DNA of 64,000 nucleotides, from NCBI GenBank assembly GCA_021325145.1, contig JAJPHR010000095.1, forward strand, positions 38,519 to 102,518, given 5' to 3'. Both the position numbers and the translations under genes were made by a program. Of this stretch, positions 1 to 8,514 are shown piece after piece (position 1 is the first letter of the stretch; each line of letters begins with the position of its first letter). The notes beneath the pieces were generated by a model, which ran no database searches, was not told where the DNA came from, and saw only the letters and a list, made by a program, of their open reading frames with translations. This DNA is from Verrucomicrobiota bacterium. GTDB taxonomy: Bacteria > Verrucomicrobiota > Verrucomicrobiia > Limisphaerales > Pedosphaeraceae.

Positions 1-223
1 GGGTCGGCGGCTTGGGATCTCCATGGCAAACGGGCGAGGCATTCATGCCACTTCAATGCGCAACACTCCCGCGTGAGGGAAATCCGGGCGCCTTGTCAGT
101 AATTACGTTCAAGCGGCATAAATGCCGCGTCCTTTGAATGCGGCTCCGCCGGGTTATGCCTTTCTGCTTTTTCACGGCTATTATTTTCGTGCCATTGCGG
201 AACCCGCTCATTAGAATGCGCTT

Positions 224-841
224 ATGAAGAATCACCGGGTTCGCTCCCTTGCCTATGCCGGCGCGGCTTTGGTGGCCATTTGGCTGCTGGCGTGGGCGGG
301 CTTTTCCCTCGCGCAGCGATGGAAAGTGACGGCGGAAAAGGTCGGGCAATACGTAAACTCGCTTGACCTGGCAAAACTCTCCGCCGACGAACGGGCGCGC
401 GCTTTGCAGAAACTCGCGGACATGGTCAACGCCCTGTCTCCGGAAGAGCGCCGCCACTGGCGGCTCGAGGGCGAATGGAAGAAACGGTTCGCCGAGATGA
501 CGGAAGAGGAGCGCGGACGATTCATCGAGGCAACCCTGCCGAGCGGCTTCAAGCAAATGATGGACGCATTCGCCGAGTTGCCGGAAGCGAAACGAAAGAA
601 AGTGGTCGATGACGCGATTAAAAACTTGCGCGAGGACGGCTTGGCCGGGCCCCGCAACTCGCAAGGGAGCGACTACGGGACCAACGGCCCTCCGCCATTG
701 AGCCCGGAACTGGAACAAAAGGTCCGCGCGCTGGGGCTGAAGACCTATTACAGCCAAAGCTCCGCGGAGACGAAGGCGGAACTGGCGCCGTTGGTGGAAG
801 AAATTCAGAACCAAATCCGAAATGGCCACGGCCCTCATTGA
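224..841 (+). CDS. Membrane-anchored hypothetical protein
   Basis: A 205-residue protein of no family I recognise. Residues about 8-30 form one hydrophobic N-terminal segment (a signal anchor), so most of the protein should lie outside the cytoplasm. Residues 45-150 are rich in charged Glu/Arg/Lys and look helical, with short repeats of the SADERARALQKLADM and SPEERRHWRLEGEW kind that recall heat- or metal-stress periplasmic helical proteins. The tail is hydrophilic and Pro-rich. The start is the ATG just before the anchor. It is followed by palindromic repeats and a pseudopilin gene on the same strand. The 223 bases before it hold nothing I can assign. The gene is probably real because composition and hydrophobic pattern are coherent; function unknown. 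Confidence 0.7.
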   Translation: MKNHRVRSLAYAGAALVAIWLLAWAGFSLAQRWKVTAEKVGQYVNSLDLAKLSADERARALQKLADMVNALSPEERRHWRLEGEWKKRFAEMTEEERGRFIEATLPSGFKQMMDAFAELPEAKRKKVVDDAIKNLREDGLAGPRNSQGSDYGTNGPPPLSPELEQKVRALGLKTYYSQSSAETKAELAPLVEEIQNQIRNGHGPH

Positions 842-859
842 AACGCCCTTGAATTATGG

Positions 860-879
860 CAGCCGACGTGAGGAGGCTC
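860..879 (+). repeat. Dispersed repeat family A, single arm
   Basis: The sequence CAGCCGACGTGAGGAGGCTC matches the arms of the hairpins at 29699-29761 and 38841-38926. Only one clear arm is present here; a weak partner (GGAGCCTGCC) follows at about 902. Read in frame it gives GSRREEA, a string that also appears in the antisense reading of the other copies. It lies between two genes. Confidence 0.7.
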
Positions 880-955
880 AAATCTTTCTTTCAGAAGGAC
901 TGGAGCCTGCCAATGAACAGTGCCATTCGGAGCGGTCTCAAGCGTTTCGTGTGAT

Positions 956-1040
956 GGCGGGCAGAGGATTGCCCGCCCTGCCACCCGGCCAAGGTAGGGC
1001 GCGCACTCCCGTGCGCGCCGCCCGTGTGCCCAAGGCGCAC
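956..1040 (+). repeat. Dispersed repeat family B, copy 1
   Basis: A GC-rich palindromic block starting with GGCGGGCAGAGGATTGCCC and continuing to CGCCCTGCCACC. It resembles the core shared by 11093-11173 and 12395-12465. It is followed by a second palindrome, GCGCGCACTCCCGTGCGCGCC. It precedes the likely start of the pseudopilin, so the in-frame reading upstream of 1053 is best seen as repeat, not protein. Confidence 0.65.
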
Positions 1041-1052
1041 TTATCCGAAACC

Positions 1053-1700
1053 ATGCAGTTGGATGAGGGCGCGTGTGCTCCCCAAAACCAACCGCACGGT
1101 TCCGGCTTGTTGAATACGCCGTATAGGGAAGAGAGGCTAACCCTGCCGGTTGTCTGGACGCGGCTGCGCCCGGGGACGGACGCGCTTCGGGCCTTCACGC
1201 TCATCGAACTGCTGGTCGTGATCGCCATCATTGCGATCCTCGCCGCTTTGTTGATACCGGCGGTGGTTCGCAGCAAGGAGAGCGGCCGGTCCGCGGCGTG
1301 CCTCAGCAACCTGCACCAACTCGGCATCGCCCTTCAGTTATACGTGCAGGACAACCAGAATCATCTCCCGGTGATGCGCGACAAAAGCACGAACGCGGTC
1401 ACGAATGCGCTGCCCTCGCCGGATGTGGTGCTTTCATCCCAACTCGGATCGGCGCTCGTCTGGCGGTGTCCCTCGGACAAACACGGGATTTTTGAAAACA
1501 CGGCCTCGAGTTATTCGTGGAACAGCCTGCTCAACGGCCAGGACGCCGATCAGCTCAACTTGCTGAATGTCACCAGCGATCCCCATCGCATCCCGGTTTT
1601 TTTCGACAAGGAGGGCTTTCACATCATCCGCGGTCCACCGCGCGCGGTCAATTATCTGTACGCCGACGGACATCTCAAAAACCTCATTGAGGGGCCGTAA
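1053..1700 (+). CDS. Prepilin-type N-terminal cleavage/methylation domain protein (orphan pseudopilin)
   Basis: About 215 residues. It carries the type IV prepilin/type II secretion motif FTLIELLVVIAIIAIL, with the methylated Phe and Glu at +5, followed by a long hydrophobic helix and then AACLSNLHQLGIALQLY. The latter is typical of the large family of orphan pseudopilins in Verrucomicrobiota and Planctomycetota. Near the C-terminus, VNYLYADGHLKNL is the usual closing DGH motif. The reading frame is open from 822, but 860-1040 is repeat DNA, so I chose the ATG at 1053. This leaves a long leader of about 49 residues, and a later TTG near 1108 is possible. It ends 8 bases before the ABC-2 permease gene. 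The role of this family is unclear; surface fibre or secretion are the usual guesses. Confidence 0.8.
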   Translation: MQLDEGACAPQNQPHGSGLLNTPYREERLTLPVVWTRLRPGTDALRAFTLIELLVVIAIIAILAALLIPAVVRSKESGRSAACLSNLHQLGIALQLYVQDNQNHLPVMRDKSTNAVTNALPSPDVVLSSQLGSALVWRCPSDKHGIFENTASSYSWNSLLNGQDADQLNLLNVTSDPHRIPVFFDKEGFHIIRGPPRAVNYLYADGHLKNLIEGP

Positions 1701-1708
1701 TCGCAAAC

Positions 1709-2548
1709 ATGTTTTTTTACCAACTGAAGAACGAGTTGTGGAAATTGTTCGGCAAGAAACGGACCTACATCGGTTTCGGCATGTTCCTCCTGGCCCAACT
1801 CGCCATTCTCCTGATTTTCCGTTACACCAACGCGCAGCGAATGCTGATCCGCAACCTCGAGCGGAACGGGCTGGCGGTGGAGCGTTACCTCTCGATGCTC
1901 ACCATGGCCACGGTGATTATCGTGGCGCTGGCCTACACGCTGCTGCCGCTCTATGTGGCCCTGGTCGGAGGCGACCTGGTCAGCAAGGAAGCGGAGGACG
2001 GCACCTTGCGGATGATTCTGGCACGACCGGTGTCGCGCGCGCGTTTGCTATGCCTCAAATGGCTGGCGGGCTTCATCTTTTCCTGCGTGCTGGTATTCAC
2101 CCTCGGGCTTTTTGGCCTGCTTTTTTGCGCGATCTGGTTTCCCGCGGGCGGCGGGTTGTTCGTCGTGCTGGCCGATGATTCGTGGGGGATTTACACCGCC
2201 CGGGCCGGGCTGGTGCATTTCATGCTGGCTCACACTGTCATGGTGGCCAAGGCCTGCACCATCATGAGCCTGGCCTTCATGTTCTCCTGCTTCAACATGA
2301 AACCCGCGGCGGCCACCATCCTGGCCCTTTCGCTGTTCATGATCGATCACATCCTGATGGAAATGCCTTACTTTCATGACCTGAAGCCCTGGTTCCTGAG
2401 CTACTATCTCAATGTCTGGCAAGTCATGTTTTCGGAACCTGTCCCATGGTGGCGGGTCAGTCAGGCGCTCAGCGTCCTGCTGGCGGTCAGCCTGACATTT
2501 TTTATCATCGGCATGACCGCGTTCCATACGCGGGACATCAAGTCGTGA
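1709..2548 (+). CDS. ABC-2 type transporter permease
   Basis: A 279-residue integral membrane protein with about six hydrophobic segments, at roughly residues 20-38, 65-88, 112-140, 170-195, 200-218 and 250-270. The cytoplasmic loop GGDLVSKEAEDGTLRMILAR-PVSR is the hallmark of ABC-2 permeases (KEAEDGTLR before the third helix). Such proteins pair with an ATP-binding subunit to export a substrate or a membrane component. No ATPase gene lies next to it: upstream is a pseudopilin and downstream is a 421-base gap. The subunit must be encoded elsewhere or before the window. Substrate unknown. Confidence 0.85.
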   Translation: MFFYQLKNELWKLFGKKRTYIGFGMFLLAQLAILLIFRYTNAQRMLIRNLERNGLAVERYLSMLTMATVIIVALAYTLLPLYVALVGGDLVSKEAEDGTLRMILARPVSRARLLCLKWLAGFIFSCVLVFTLGLFGLLFCAIWFPAGGGLFVVLADDSWGIYTARAGLVHFMLAHTVMVAKACTIMSLAFMFSCFNMKPAAATILALSLFMIDHILMEMPYFHDLKPWFLSYYLNVWQVMFSEPVPWWRVSQALSVLLAVSLTFFIIGMTAFHTRDIKS

Positions 2549-2969
2549 ACCGGTACCCGTTGGTCTACTACTGCGACTTCGCGCAATCCATAGTCCGCGA
2601 ACGCCCTTCACCAAGTTGGAGAATATCTGAACCACCTGCACCCGAAAAACGGGCGCATCTTGGTTTTCAGGCTGTGGCCGAGTCCGTCTCATTAACCCCT
2701 CGTTTTCAACTTTCAGCAAGGTGGCGCGAGCAGGCGCAGCCGGACATGCGCGCCGGAAACCGTTTGGAAACGGTTAAACAGTGTTTTGTGACCGCACCTC
2801 GTTGAAAACCGTTGAAGACGAGGGGTTGAGAAGGCAGTCCTATCAACACTCTTTGTCTATACTGCCCGATCAAAACTGAGACGCGCCCAAACCACCCTCC
2901 CTGGAATTATGATTTGCTTTCATTTTTGCGCTGGCCCAAGCTGTTAATCATCAGCGTGCGGAATCGCGA
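2549..2969. other. Intergenic region with a long inverted repeat
   Basis: No gene recognised. The arms AACCCCTCGTTTTCAAC (2694-2710) and GTTGAAGACGAGGGGTT (2811-2827) are complementary with one mismatch, enclosing 100 bases. Inside lies the smaller palindrome CCGTTTGGAAACGG near 2759. A small CCCG-AAAAA-CGGG hairpin near 2641 follows the permease gene. The region must also hold the promoter of the histidine kinase gene, which I could not locate. Confidence 0.6.
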
Positions 2970-5210
2970 ATGCACTTCTTGAACCGGATCGGCCTGGATC
3001 TCATTTTCACCCGCGAATATCTGAAAGCGGGCGTGCTGGTTTCTCTCCTGAGCGTGTGGGTTTTGGTGGGCCTGTTCTATTATTTGAACCGGTACACCCG
3101 GCGGCGCTATTTCACGATCTGGACGGCAGCCTGGTTGTTTTATGCCTTGTGGATCACCCTGAGTTTTGGCGTGCAAGGCGACCGGGAGCAGCCGCTGCTG
3201 GTAATGCTCGAGCAATGGTGCGTGGGGGTGGCGGCGGTGTTTCTGCTATGGGGCAGCGCCAGTTTTCACGGCCAGCACATCCGTTCCTACCTGCTCGGCT
3301 GGTTTATGGCGTTCCTGTTGTTCTGGAGTTACGTGGGCGCGTACTACTTGAGCAAACCCCTGGAGATGCAAATCCCCGTGTTCACGCTCATCGCCGTGGC
3401 CAGCGGCGTCAACGCCGTCAGTTTCCTCAGATACCGCCGGCGGCATCCCTACATTGGGGCGACGCTGCTGATGGCAGGGTTCTTTTTATGGGGCGCGTAC
3501 ATGGCGGGTTACCCCTTCCTGGAAAACGATGAAAGCCTGACCAGCCTGGCCCTCTTCATCTCCGCCGCGCTCCAACTGCTGCTCGCCGTCAGCATGATCA
3601 TTCTGGTGCTGGAAGAAGTCCGCGAGACCCACCAGGCCGCGCTCGCCCAGGTGGCCACGGGCAAGGCCGAACGCGCCGCGCTCCAGTCCAAAGTGCTCTC
3701 GACGGAGGAGCGCTACCGCACCTTGTTCGACCAGGCCAGCGAGGCGATCGTGATTACCGCCACGGATGACTTCCGGATCTTGGAATTGAACCAGGCGGCG
3801 CAACGGCTGCTCGGAATTACGCGAGCCGAGGCGGATCAACATCGTCTGACGGCTTTTTGCCAGATGAAAACCACCAGCGCAACTCCGCAAACTCCGTTGG
3901 AGTGGTTCCACTATCTGTGCGAGCAACGGCCACTCAACCTGGCGCGCAAGGACGGCGGCCTGGTTCCCCTGGAAGCCAGTGGCAACGAGGTCGAGTTCGA
4001 CGGCCGTCCCGCCTTCCAATTCTTCATGGCCGAGGTGACGGAGCGCGCCCGGCTGGAACAGCAATTGCGCCAGGCCGAGAAGCTTTCCGCGTTGGGCCAG
4101 ATGATCTCCGGCGTGGCGCACGAACTGAACAACCCGCTCGCGGTCGTCAAAGGCTACCTCGAACTGATTCTGGCCCACCATGACCTGCCGCCTCAAACGC
4201 GCGCCGATCTCGAGAAGGTCGCGCACGAGAGCAACCGCGCCGCCAAGCTGGTGATGAACTTCCTCTCTTTCGCGCGCGAGCAGCCCGCCCACCGCGAATT
4301 GGTCAATCTCAACGATCTGGTGCGACGGCTCGTCGAACTGCGGAAGTTTGATCTGATGGTCGCAAAGACCGAACTCACGCTCGAGCTGGAACCGGAATTG
4401 CCGCGGGTGTCGGCCGATCCTGACCAGGCGCAGCAGTTGGTCGTCAACCTCATCAACAATGCGCTGCAGGCCATGGTGGACTTGTCACAGCCGGGGCGCT
4501 TGAAGATAACCACGCGTTCCGCGAATGACCGGGTGCAATTGTTGGTCGAGGACAACGGCCCCGGTGTGCCGGCGCACCTCGTTCAGAAAATTTTCGAGCC
4601 GTTTTTCACCACCAAGGAAGTCGGCACGGGCACGGGCCTGGGATTGTCCATCGCCCACAGCATCATGACCGAGCACAAGGGGCGGATTTACCACCAGCCT
4701 TCGACGCTGGGCGGCGCGGGCTTCGTGCTCGAGTTTCCCGCAGCCGATGCGCCGGAGCGGGAGACTGCGCGGGAAACGGTTTCGCCGGTGGCGAAGTCAA
4801 TCGAAACCCCATCGCGTTGCGCGGGACACATCCTGGTGCTTGACGACGAAAAGTCGATTGCCGAAATGCTCAGCGAGATGCTGGGCTTGCTGGGCTATAC
4901 GACCACCGTTTGCCATGTCCCGGCCCAGGCGCTCCAGCTCATCAAGGGACAGGAATTTGATTTGATCATTTCCGATTTCCGCATGCCCGGCCTCAACGGC
5001 GAGCAATTCTTCAGCCTGGCAACCAAACAAAAGCCGGAGCTCGCGCGGCGCATCATTTTCCTGACGGGCGATGTCGTCAATGAAGAGACGCTGAAGTTTT
5101 TGAAGTCCATCGGCAATCCCCACCTCGCCAAGCCGTTCGATCTGGCGCGGGTTAAGACGATGGTCGCGGAGGTGCTCCGCTCCAATGCGCCCCTGGAAGA
5201 ATGCAAATGA
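2970..5210 (+). CDS. Membrane-bound PAS hybrid histidine kinase with C-terminal receiver
   Basis: A 746-residue sensor. Residues about 15-220 carry seven hydrophobic segments in a multi-helix sensor or anchor region. They are followed by a short coiled coil, a PAS domain (about 245-355, starting RYRTLFDQASEAIVIT), a dimerisation domain with the phosphoacceptor His384 in GVAHELNNP, and an HATPase domain with DNGPGVP, FEPFFTTK and GTGLGLSI. A C-terminal receiver domain has acidic residues near Asp625 and phosphoacceptor Asp669 in ISDFRMPG. It should autophosphorylate and pass phosphate to its own receiver and onward. No separate response regulator lies beside it, so the target is unknown. The start ATG at 2970 directly precedes the first hydrophobic stretch. 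Confidence 0.92.
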   Translation: MHFLNRIGLDLIFTREYLKAGVLVSLLSVWVLVGLFYYLNRYTRRRYFTIWTAAWLFYALWITLSFGVQGDREQPLLVMLEQWCVGVAAVFLLWGSASFHGQHIRSYLLGWFMAFLLFWSYVGAYYLSKPLEMQIPVFTLIAVASGVNAVSFLRYRRRHPYIGATLLMAGFFLWGAYMAGYPFLENDESLTSLALFISAALQLLLAVSMIILVLEEVRETHQAALAQVATGKAERAALQSKVLSTEERYRTLFDQASEAIVITATDDFRILELNQAAQRLLGITRAEADQHRLTAFCQMKTTSATPQTPLEWFHYLCEQRPLNLARKDGGLVPLEASGNEVEFDGRPAFQFFMAEVTERARLEQQLRQAEKLSALGQMISGVAHELNNPLAVVKGYLELILAHHDLPPQTRADLEKVAHESNRAAKLVMNFLSFAREQPAHRELVNLNDLVRRLVELRKFDLMVAKTELTLELEPELPRVSADPDQAQQLVVNLINNALQAMVDLSQPGRLKITTRSANDRVQLLVEDNGPGVPAHLVQKIFEPFFTTKEVGTGTGLGLSIAHSIMTEHKGRIYHQPSTLGGAGFVLEFPAADAPERETARETVSPVAKSIETPSRCAGHILVLDDEKSIAEMLSEMLGLLGYTTTVCHVPAQALQLIKGQEFDLIISDFRMPGLNGEQFFSLATKQKPELARRIIFLTGDVVNEETLKFLKSIGNPHLAKPFDLARVKTMVAEVLRSNAPLEECK

Positions 5211-5220
5211 AGAGGGGTAT

Positions 5221-5284
5221 CCTGGCAGGGCAGGCGGTCCTCCGCCCGCCGCTCGTTCGCGCGTGGCCCGCAGGAAGCGCGCCC
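5221..5284 (+). repeat. Dispersed repeat family B, degenerate copy
   Basis: The block CTGGCAGGGCAGGCGGTCC, then TCCGCCCGCCGC and a GCGCG-rich tail, follows the same order as the copy at 11093-11173 but with more differences. It lies in the 155-base gap after the histidine kinase gene. Confidence 0.45.
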
Positions 5285-5365
5285 ACTTTAAAATGGCGCT
5301 GAATAAGAGTTTGACACCGGCGCGGGTCGACCCTAACTTGGCTCAAATAAGATTTAACGAAGCAT

Positions 5366-5776
5366 ATGGCCGACAATATTCCCAGCCTTCCCGGCGGAGT
5401 TCCGCCCAAGCCACCTGAGTCCAAGGTCCAGCCCAAAAAGGAAACCGTCCGCATCAATTTGCCGCCGAAGCCTTCCGCTGCGCCGACCATCAAATTGCCA
5501 ACGTTGCCTCCCGGCGGTCCTTCTGCCGCGCCGGGCAGCGCGCCGTTTGCGCCGCCACCAGCGGCCGCGCCGGCTGCTCCCGCCCTGCGCCCGGCGACTG
5601 CCGCGCCAGCGGCCGCCTCTCCGCAACAACGCGCCCCCGCTCCGCGCTCTGCGCCCTCGCCGGCGGCTCCCACGGTCAGCGGCTTGGACAAGGCCCTGGC
5701 GATTGTCGCCATGGTGGCCGCCCTCGCCGCCGTCGGAACGACGGTTTATTGCATGACGCTTTTCACCCCGCCTTGA
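5366..5776 (+). CDS. Pro/Ala-rich protein with C-terminal membrane anchor
   Basis: 136 residues. Residues 1-105 are a low-complexity Pro/Ala/Lys-rich stretch (PPKPPESKVQPKKETVRINL, then many AP repeats). They are followed by one hydrophobic segment, ALAIVAMVAALAAVGTTVYC, near the C-terminus. This gives a tail-anchored topology with a long unstructured cytoplasmic or periplasmic arm. The RINLPPKP motif repeated with IKLPTLPP recalls Verrucomicrobial proteins often encoded near thioredoxin and pilus-assembly genes. That neighbourhood is seen here: thioredoxin starts 47 bases downstream, then a GspF-like protein. No function can be assigned. Confidence 0.65.
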   Translation: MADNIPSLPGGVPPKPPESKVQPKKETVRINLPPKPSAAPTIKLPTLPPGGPSAAPGSAPFAPPPAAAPAAPALRPATAAPAAASPQQRAPAPRSAPSPAAPTVSGLDKALAIVAMVAALAAVGTTVYCMTLFTPP

Positions 5777-5823
5777 TTAAGAATGCCCTTTGAGTTTCCT
5801 TATTGCCACCGACTGATCCAACC

Positions 5824-6156
5824 ATGGCATCACCTAACATTATCACCCTGACGCCGGACAATTTCGAGCACAAGGTCCTGAAATCCGACACGCCGGTACT
5901 GGTCGATTTTTGGGCCGAATGGTGCGGTCCGTGCAAAATGATCGCCCCCATCCTCGATGAACTGGCGGATGAATATTCCGGCCGTGTTTACATCGGCAAA
6001 GTGAACATTGAGGACCATCAAAACCTCGCCACCGAATACGGTGTGCGCGCCATCCCCACCCTGCTTCTGTTTCAGAACGGACAGGTCGCCGAGCAAATTG
6101 TCGGCCTGCGCAGCAAGCGCGATCTCAAAGCGAGCTTCGACAAAGTGGCGGTCTGA
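5824..6156 (+). CDS. trxA: Thioredoxin
   Basis: 110 residues, the normal length for thioredoxin. The active site WCGPCK has Cys34 and Cys37, the central strand VLVDFWAEW precedes it, and the cis-proline is Pro78 in RAIPTLLLF. It reduces disulfides of cytoplasmic proteins with electrons from thioredoxin reductase. The frame is open seven codons further upstream, but the ATG at 5824 gives the standard N-terminus (residues before the first strand NIITLTPDNF). It lies 24 bases before a GspF-like gene on the same strand. Confidence 0.95.
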   Translation: MASPNIITLTPDNFEHKVLKSDTPVLVDFWAEWCGPCKMIAPILDELADEYSGRVYIGKVNIEDHQNLATEYGVRAIPTLLLFQNGQVAEQIVGLRSKRDLKASFDKVAV

Positions 6157-6179
6157 ATCACCGCCCTCGCGCGGGCGTT

Positions 6180-7184
6180 ATGGCGCTCATCCTTACGCCC
6201 CGGCAACTCTCGAACCGCGCCGAGTACTATCACCAACTTGGTCAATTGACCGCCGCGGGTGTCCCGCTGATTAACTCCCTGGAAATGCTGCGCCGCAAAC
6301 CGCCGGCGCGGGCCTACATCAAACCAATCGCCCAGGTTCTCGAGCATTTGGGCCAGGGCGAAACGTTCTCCGGGGCATTGCTGCGGCTCGGTCCCTGGAC
6401 CCCGTCGTTCGACATCGCGCTCATTGGCGCTGGCGAACATAGCGGCCGGCTCGACGTCGTCTTCAAGCTGCTCGCCAGCTATTACACGGACCGCGCGCGA
6501 CTCCTGCGCCAGATGATCAACGACCTTTTGTACCCGGTCTTCGTTTTTCACATGGCGATTTTTCTGTTTCCGTTCATAAAGTTATTCGCGAACAACATAA
6601 ATCTGTTCGGGTTTTTTCTGAGAACGTTCGGAGTCTTGATCCCGCTTTATGTCTTGATTTTCGTCATTGTTTACGCAGCCCAAGGGCGGCGTGGCGCGGG
6701 TTGGCGCGCGTTTATCGAGCGTGTGCTCGGTCCCATTCCAGTCCTCGGCACCGCTCGACAATACCTGGCCTTGGCGCGCGTGGCGGCCGCCCTGGAGGCG
6801 TTGCTCAATGCCGGCGTCACCATCATCGAAGCGTGGGAAATGGCCGCGGCCGCCAGCGGATCACCGGCCATGCTGCGGGTCGTGAAGGCCTGGAAACCGG
6901 AGGTGACCTCCGGCGTTACGCCCTCGGAAGCGGTGAACGCGTCGTCCCACTTCCCCGAATTATTTTGCAACCTGTATCACTCGGGCGAAGTAAGCGGGCA
7001 GCTCGACGAATCTCTGCGCCGACTCCACACCTATTATCAGGAGGAGGGGACGCGCAAACTTCATATGCTGGCTCAATGGGTTCCACGCTTTCTCTACCTC
7101 GCGGTCGCTTTGATGGTCGCCTTTCGCGTAGTAAACTTTTACGCCGGTTACTTTCGCCAGATCCAGGACGCGGGCGGGTTTTAA
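6180..7184 (+). CDS. Type II secretion system F family protein (GspF/PilC-like)
   Basis: 334 residues with the two-fold T2SSF architecture. The first cytoplasmic helical domain, about residues 10-110, includes AAGVPLINSLEML and IGAGEHSGRLDVVFKLLASYY. Then come hydrophobic segments near 120-170, a second T2SSF domain (about 190-290, LEALLNAGVTIIEAWEMAA and LYHSGEVSGQLDESLRRL), and a final membrane segment near 300-325. GspF/PilC is the inner-membrane platform protein of type II secretion or type IV pilus machines. No ATPase (GspE/PilB) is adjacent, so it is an orphan platform gene here. Several orphan pseudopilins are encoded in the same window and could be clients; that is inference. Confidence 0.88.
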   Translation: MALILTPRQLSNRAEYYHQLGQLTAAGVPLINSLEMLRRKPPARAYIKPIAQVLEHLGQGETFSGALLRLGPWTPSFDIALIGAGEHSGRLDVVFKLLASYYTDRARLLRQMINDLLYPVFVFHMAIFLFPFIKLFANNINLFGFFLRTFGVLIPLYVLIFVIVYAAQGRRGAGWRAFIERVLGPIPVLGTARQYLALARVAAALEALLNAGVTIIEAWEMAAAASGSPAMLRVVKAWKPEVTSGVTPSEAVNASSHFPELFCNLYHSGEVSGQLDESLRRLHTYYQEEGTRKLHMLAQWVPRFLYLAVALMVAFRVVNFYAGYFRQIQDAGGF

Positions 7185-7265
7185 TCTTCGTCGGCGCGCC
7201 GCCCTTCAGAGCCGGCCTTGAAGCGCGGCATTGATGCCGTTCCATCCCTCGCTTATTCTCCCTTC

Positions 7266-8417
7266 ATGACTTTGACCGAAGTGCTCGCCAATGAAGATCT
7301 GCGCCGGCACGAATTTCCTGTGGTGCGCGACCAGATTTATCTCGCGCATGCCGGGGATTGTCCCCTGCCGCGGCGGGTCGCCGAAGCCATTGCCAATTAC
7401 GCCCGCCAATGCACCACGGGCGACCAGGAAACCATCATCTATCCCGCCATTCTCGACAGCAGCCGGAAGCTTGCGGCGCGACTGCTCAACTCCAAACCCG
7501 AGGAAGTCGCCCTGGTCGGGCCGACTTCGCTGGCCTTGAGTTTCATCGCGAGCGGCGTGCGCTTCCGCAAGCACGATAACATCCTCATTTACTTCGACGA
7601 TTACCCTTCCAACGTTTACCCGTGGATGGCGCTGGCGGAACGCGGAGTGCAGGTGCGATTGATCAATACCCGCGAACTGGGCGTGATCCGCCCCATCGAC
7701 GTCATGGGGCAGGTGGACGAGCAAACGCGCCTGGTGGCGCTGGCTTCCTGTCATTTCGTCAGCGGCCACCGGCTTGATTATCAGGCCATCGGCAAATTCC
7801 TGCGCGATCGGAACATTTTGTTTTGCGTGGACGGCATCCAAACACTCGGCGCCTTTCCGACCACGGTCGAGCATATCGATTTTCTGGCGGCGGACGCGCA
7901 CAAGTGGCTGCTGGGGCCTTGCGCGGCGGGGTTGATGTACGTGCGTCAATCGCTGCAGGAATCGATGCACCCGACCGTCTATGGCTGGCACAATGTGCGC
8001 TGCCAAAATTTCGTCGCCCAGGAGCAAATCGTTTTCCGCCACAACGCGTTGCGGTTCGAAGCCGGCACGCACAATCTGCTCGGCATCGTCGGCTTGCACG
8101 CCGCGCTGGAACTGATCCTGGAGATCGGGGTCGGTAACATCGCTGCGGAGCTGCTGCGCAAACGCGCCTGGCTTGTGCCCGCGCTGCAAGCCAAAGGCTA
8201 CCAGGTGCTCGGCGCCAACTCACCGTCCGAAATGACCAGTGGCATCGTCACCTTTTTCCGCCCGGACACCGACCTTCCCGCCCTGCACCAGAAACTTGAA
8301 GCCGCGAACATCTCCACCTCGCTCCGCGCCGACCGCACCGGCCGGCGCTTCATCCGCCTCTCCCCTCACTTCTACAACACCGATGCTGAACTGCATCGCG
8401 TGCTGGAACTTTTGTGA
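7266..8417 (+). CDS. Class V aminotransferase-fold PLP enzyme (cysteine desulfurase/selenocysteine lyase-like)
   Basis: 383 residues with the fold-type I PLP layout: substrate-side N-terminus with IYLAHAGDCPLP, PLP-binding Asp189 in FCVDGIQTLGAF, and the Schiff-base Lys213 in DAHKWLLGP. The C-terminal small domain includes TSGIVTFFRPD. Family members remove sulfur or selenium from cysteine analogues or act as aminotransferases, and sequence alone does not settle which. I see no obvious catalytic Cys loop like that of IscS/SufS. The start at 7266 was preferred to an alternative codon at 7218, which would add 16 poorly conserved residues. A SufE gene lies 20 kb away and is not linked. Confidence 0.85.
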   Translation: MTLTEVLANEDLRRHEFPVVRDQIYLAHAGDCPLPRRVAEAIANYARQCTTGDQETIIYPAILDSSRKLAARLLNSKPEEVALVGPTSLALSFIASGVRFRKHDNILIYFDDYPSNVYPWMALAERGVQVRLINTRELGVIRPIDVMGQVDEQTRLVALASCHFVSGHRLDYQAIGKFLRDRNILFCVDGIQTLGAFPTTVEHIDFLAADAHKWLLGPCAAGLMYVRQSLQESMHPTVYGWHNVRCQNFVAQEQIVFRHNALRFEAGTHNLLGIVGLHAALELILEIGVGNIAAELLRKRAWLVPALQAKGYQVLGANSPSEMTSGIVTFFRPDTDLPALHQKLEAANISTSLRADRTGRRFIRLSPHFYNTDAELHRVLELL

Positions 8418-8514
8418 ACTCCCAAAGGAGCGCGGCATGAATGCGGCGATCCGTCGCGATTGTGGAAATCTTCAGAGCCCGCGAGAATCCACTGATGGCG
8501 GAAACTCACCGCGT

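Noticed and set aside
822..1052. Open frame before the pseudopilin
   Set aside because: It is mostly repeat DNA of families A and B (GSRREEA and GRGLPALPPGQG readings), so I did not count it as protein.
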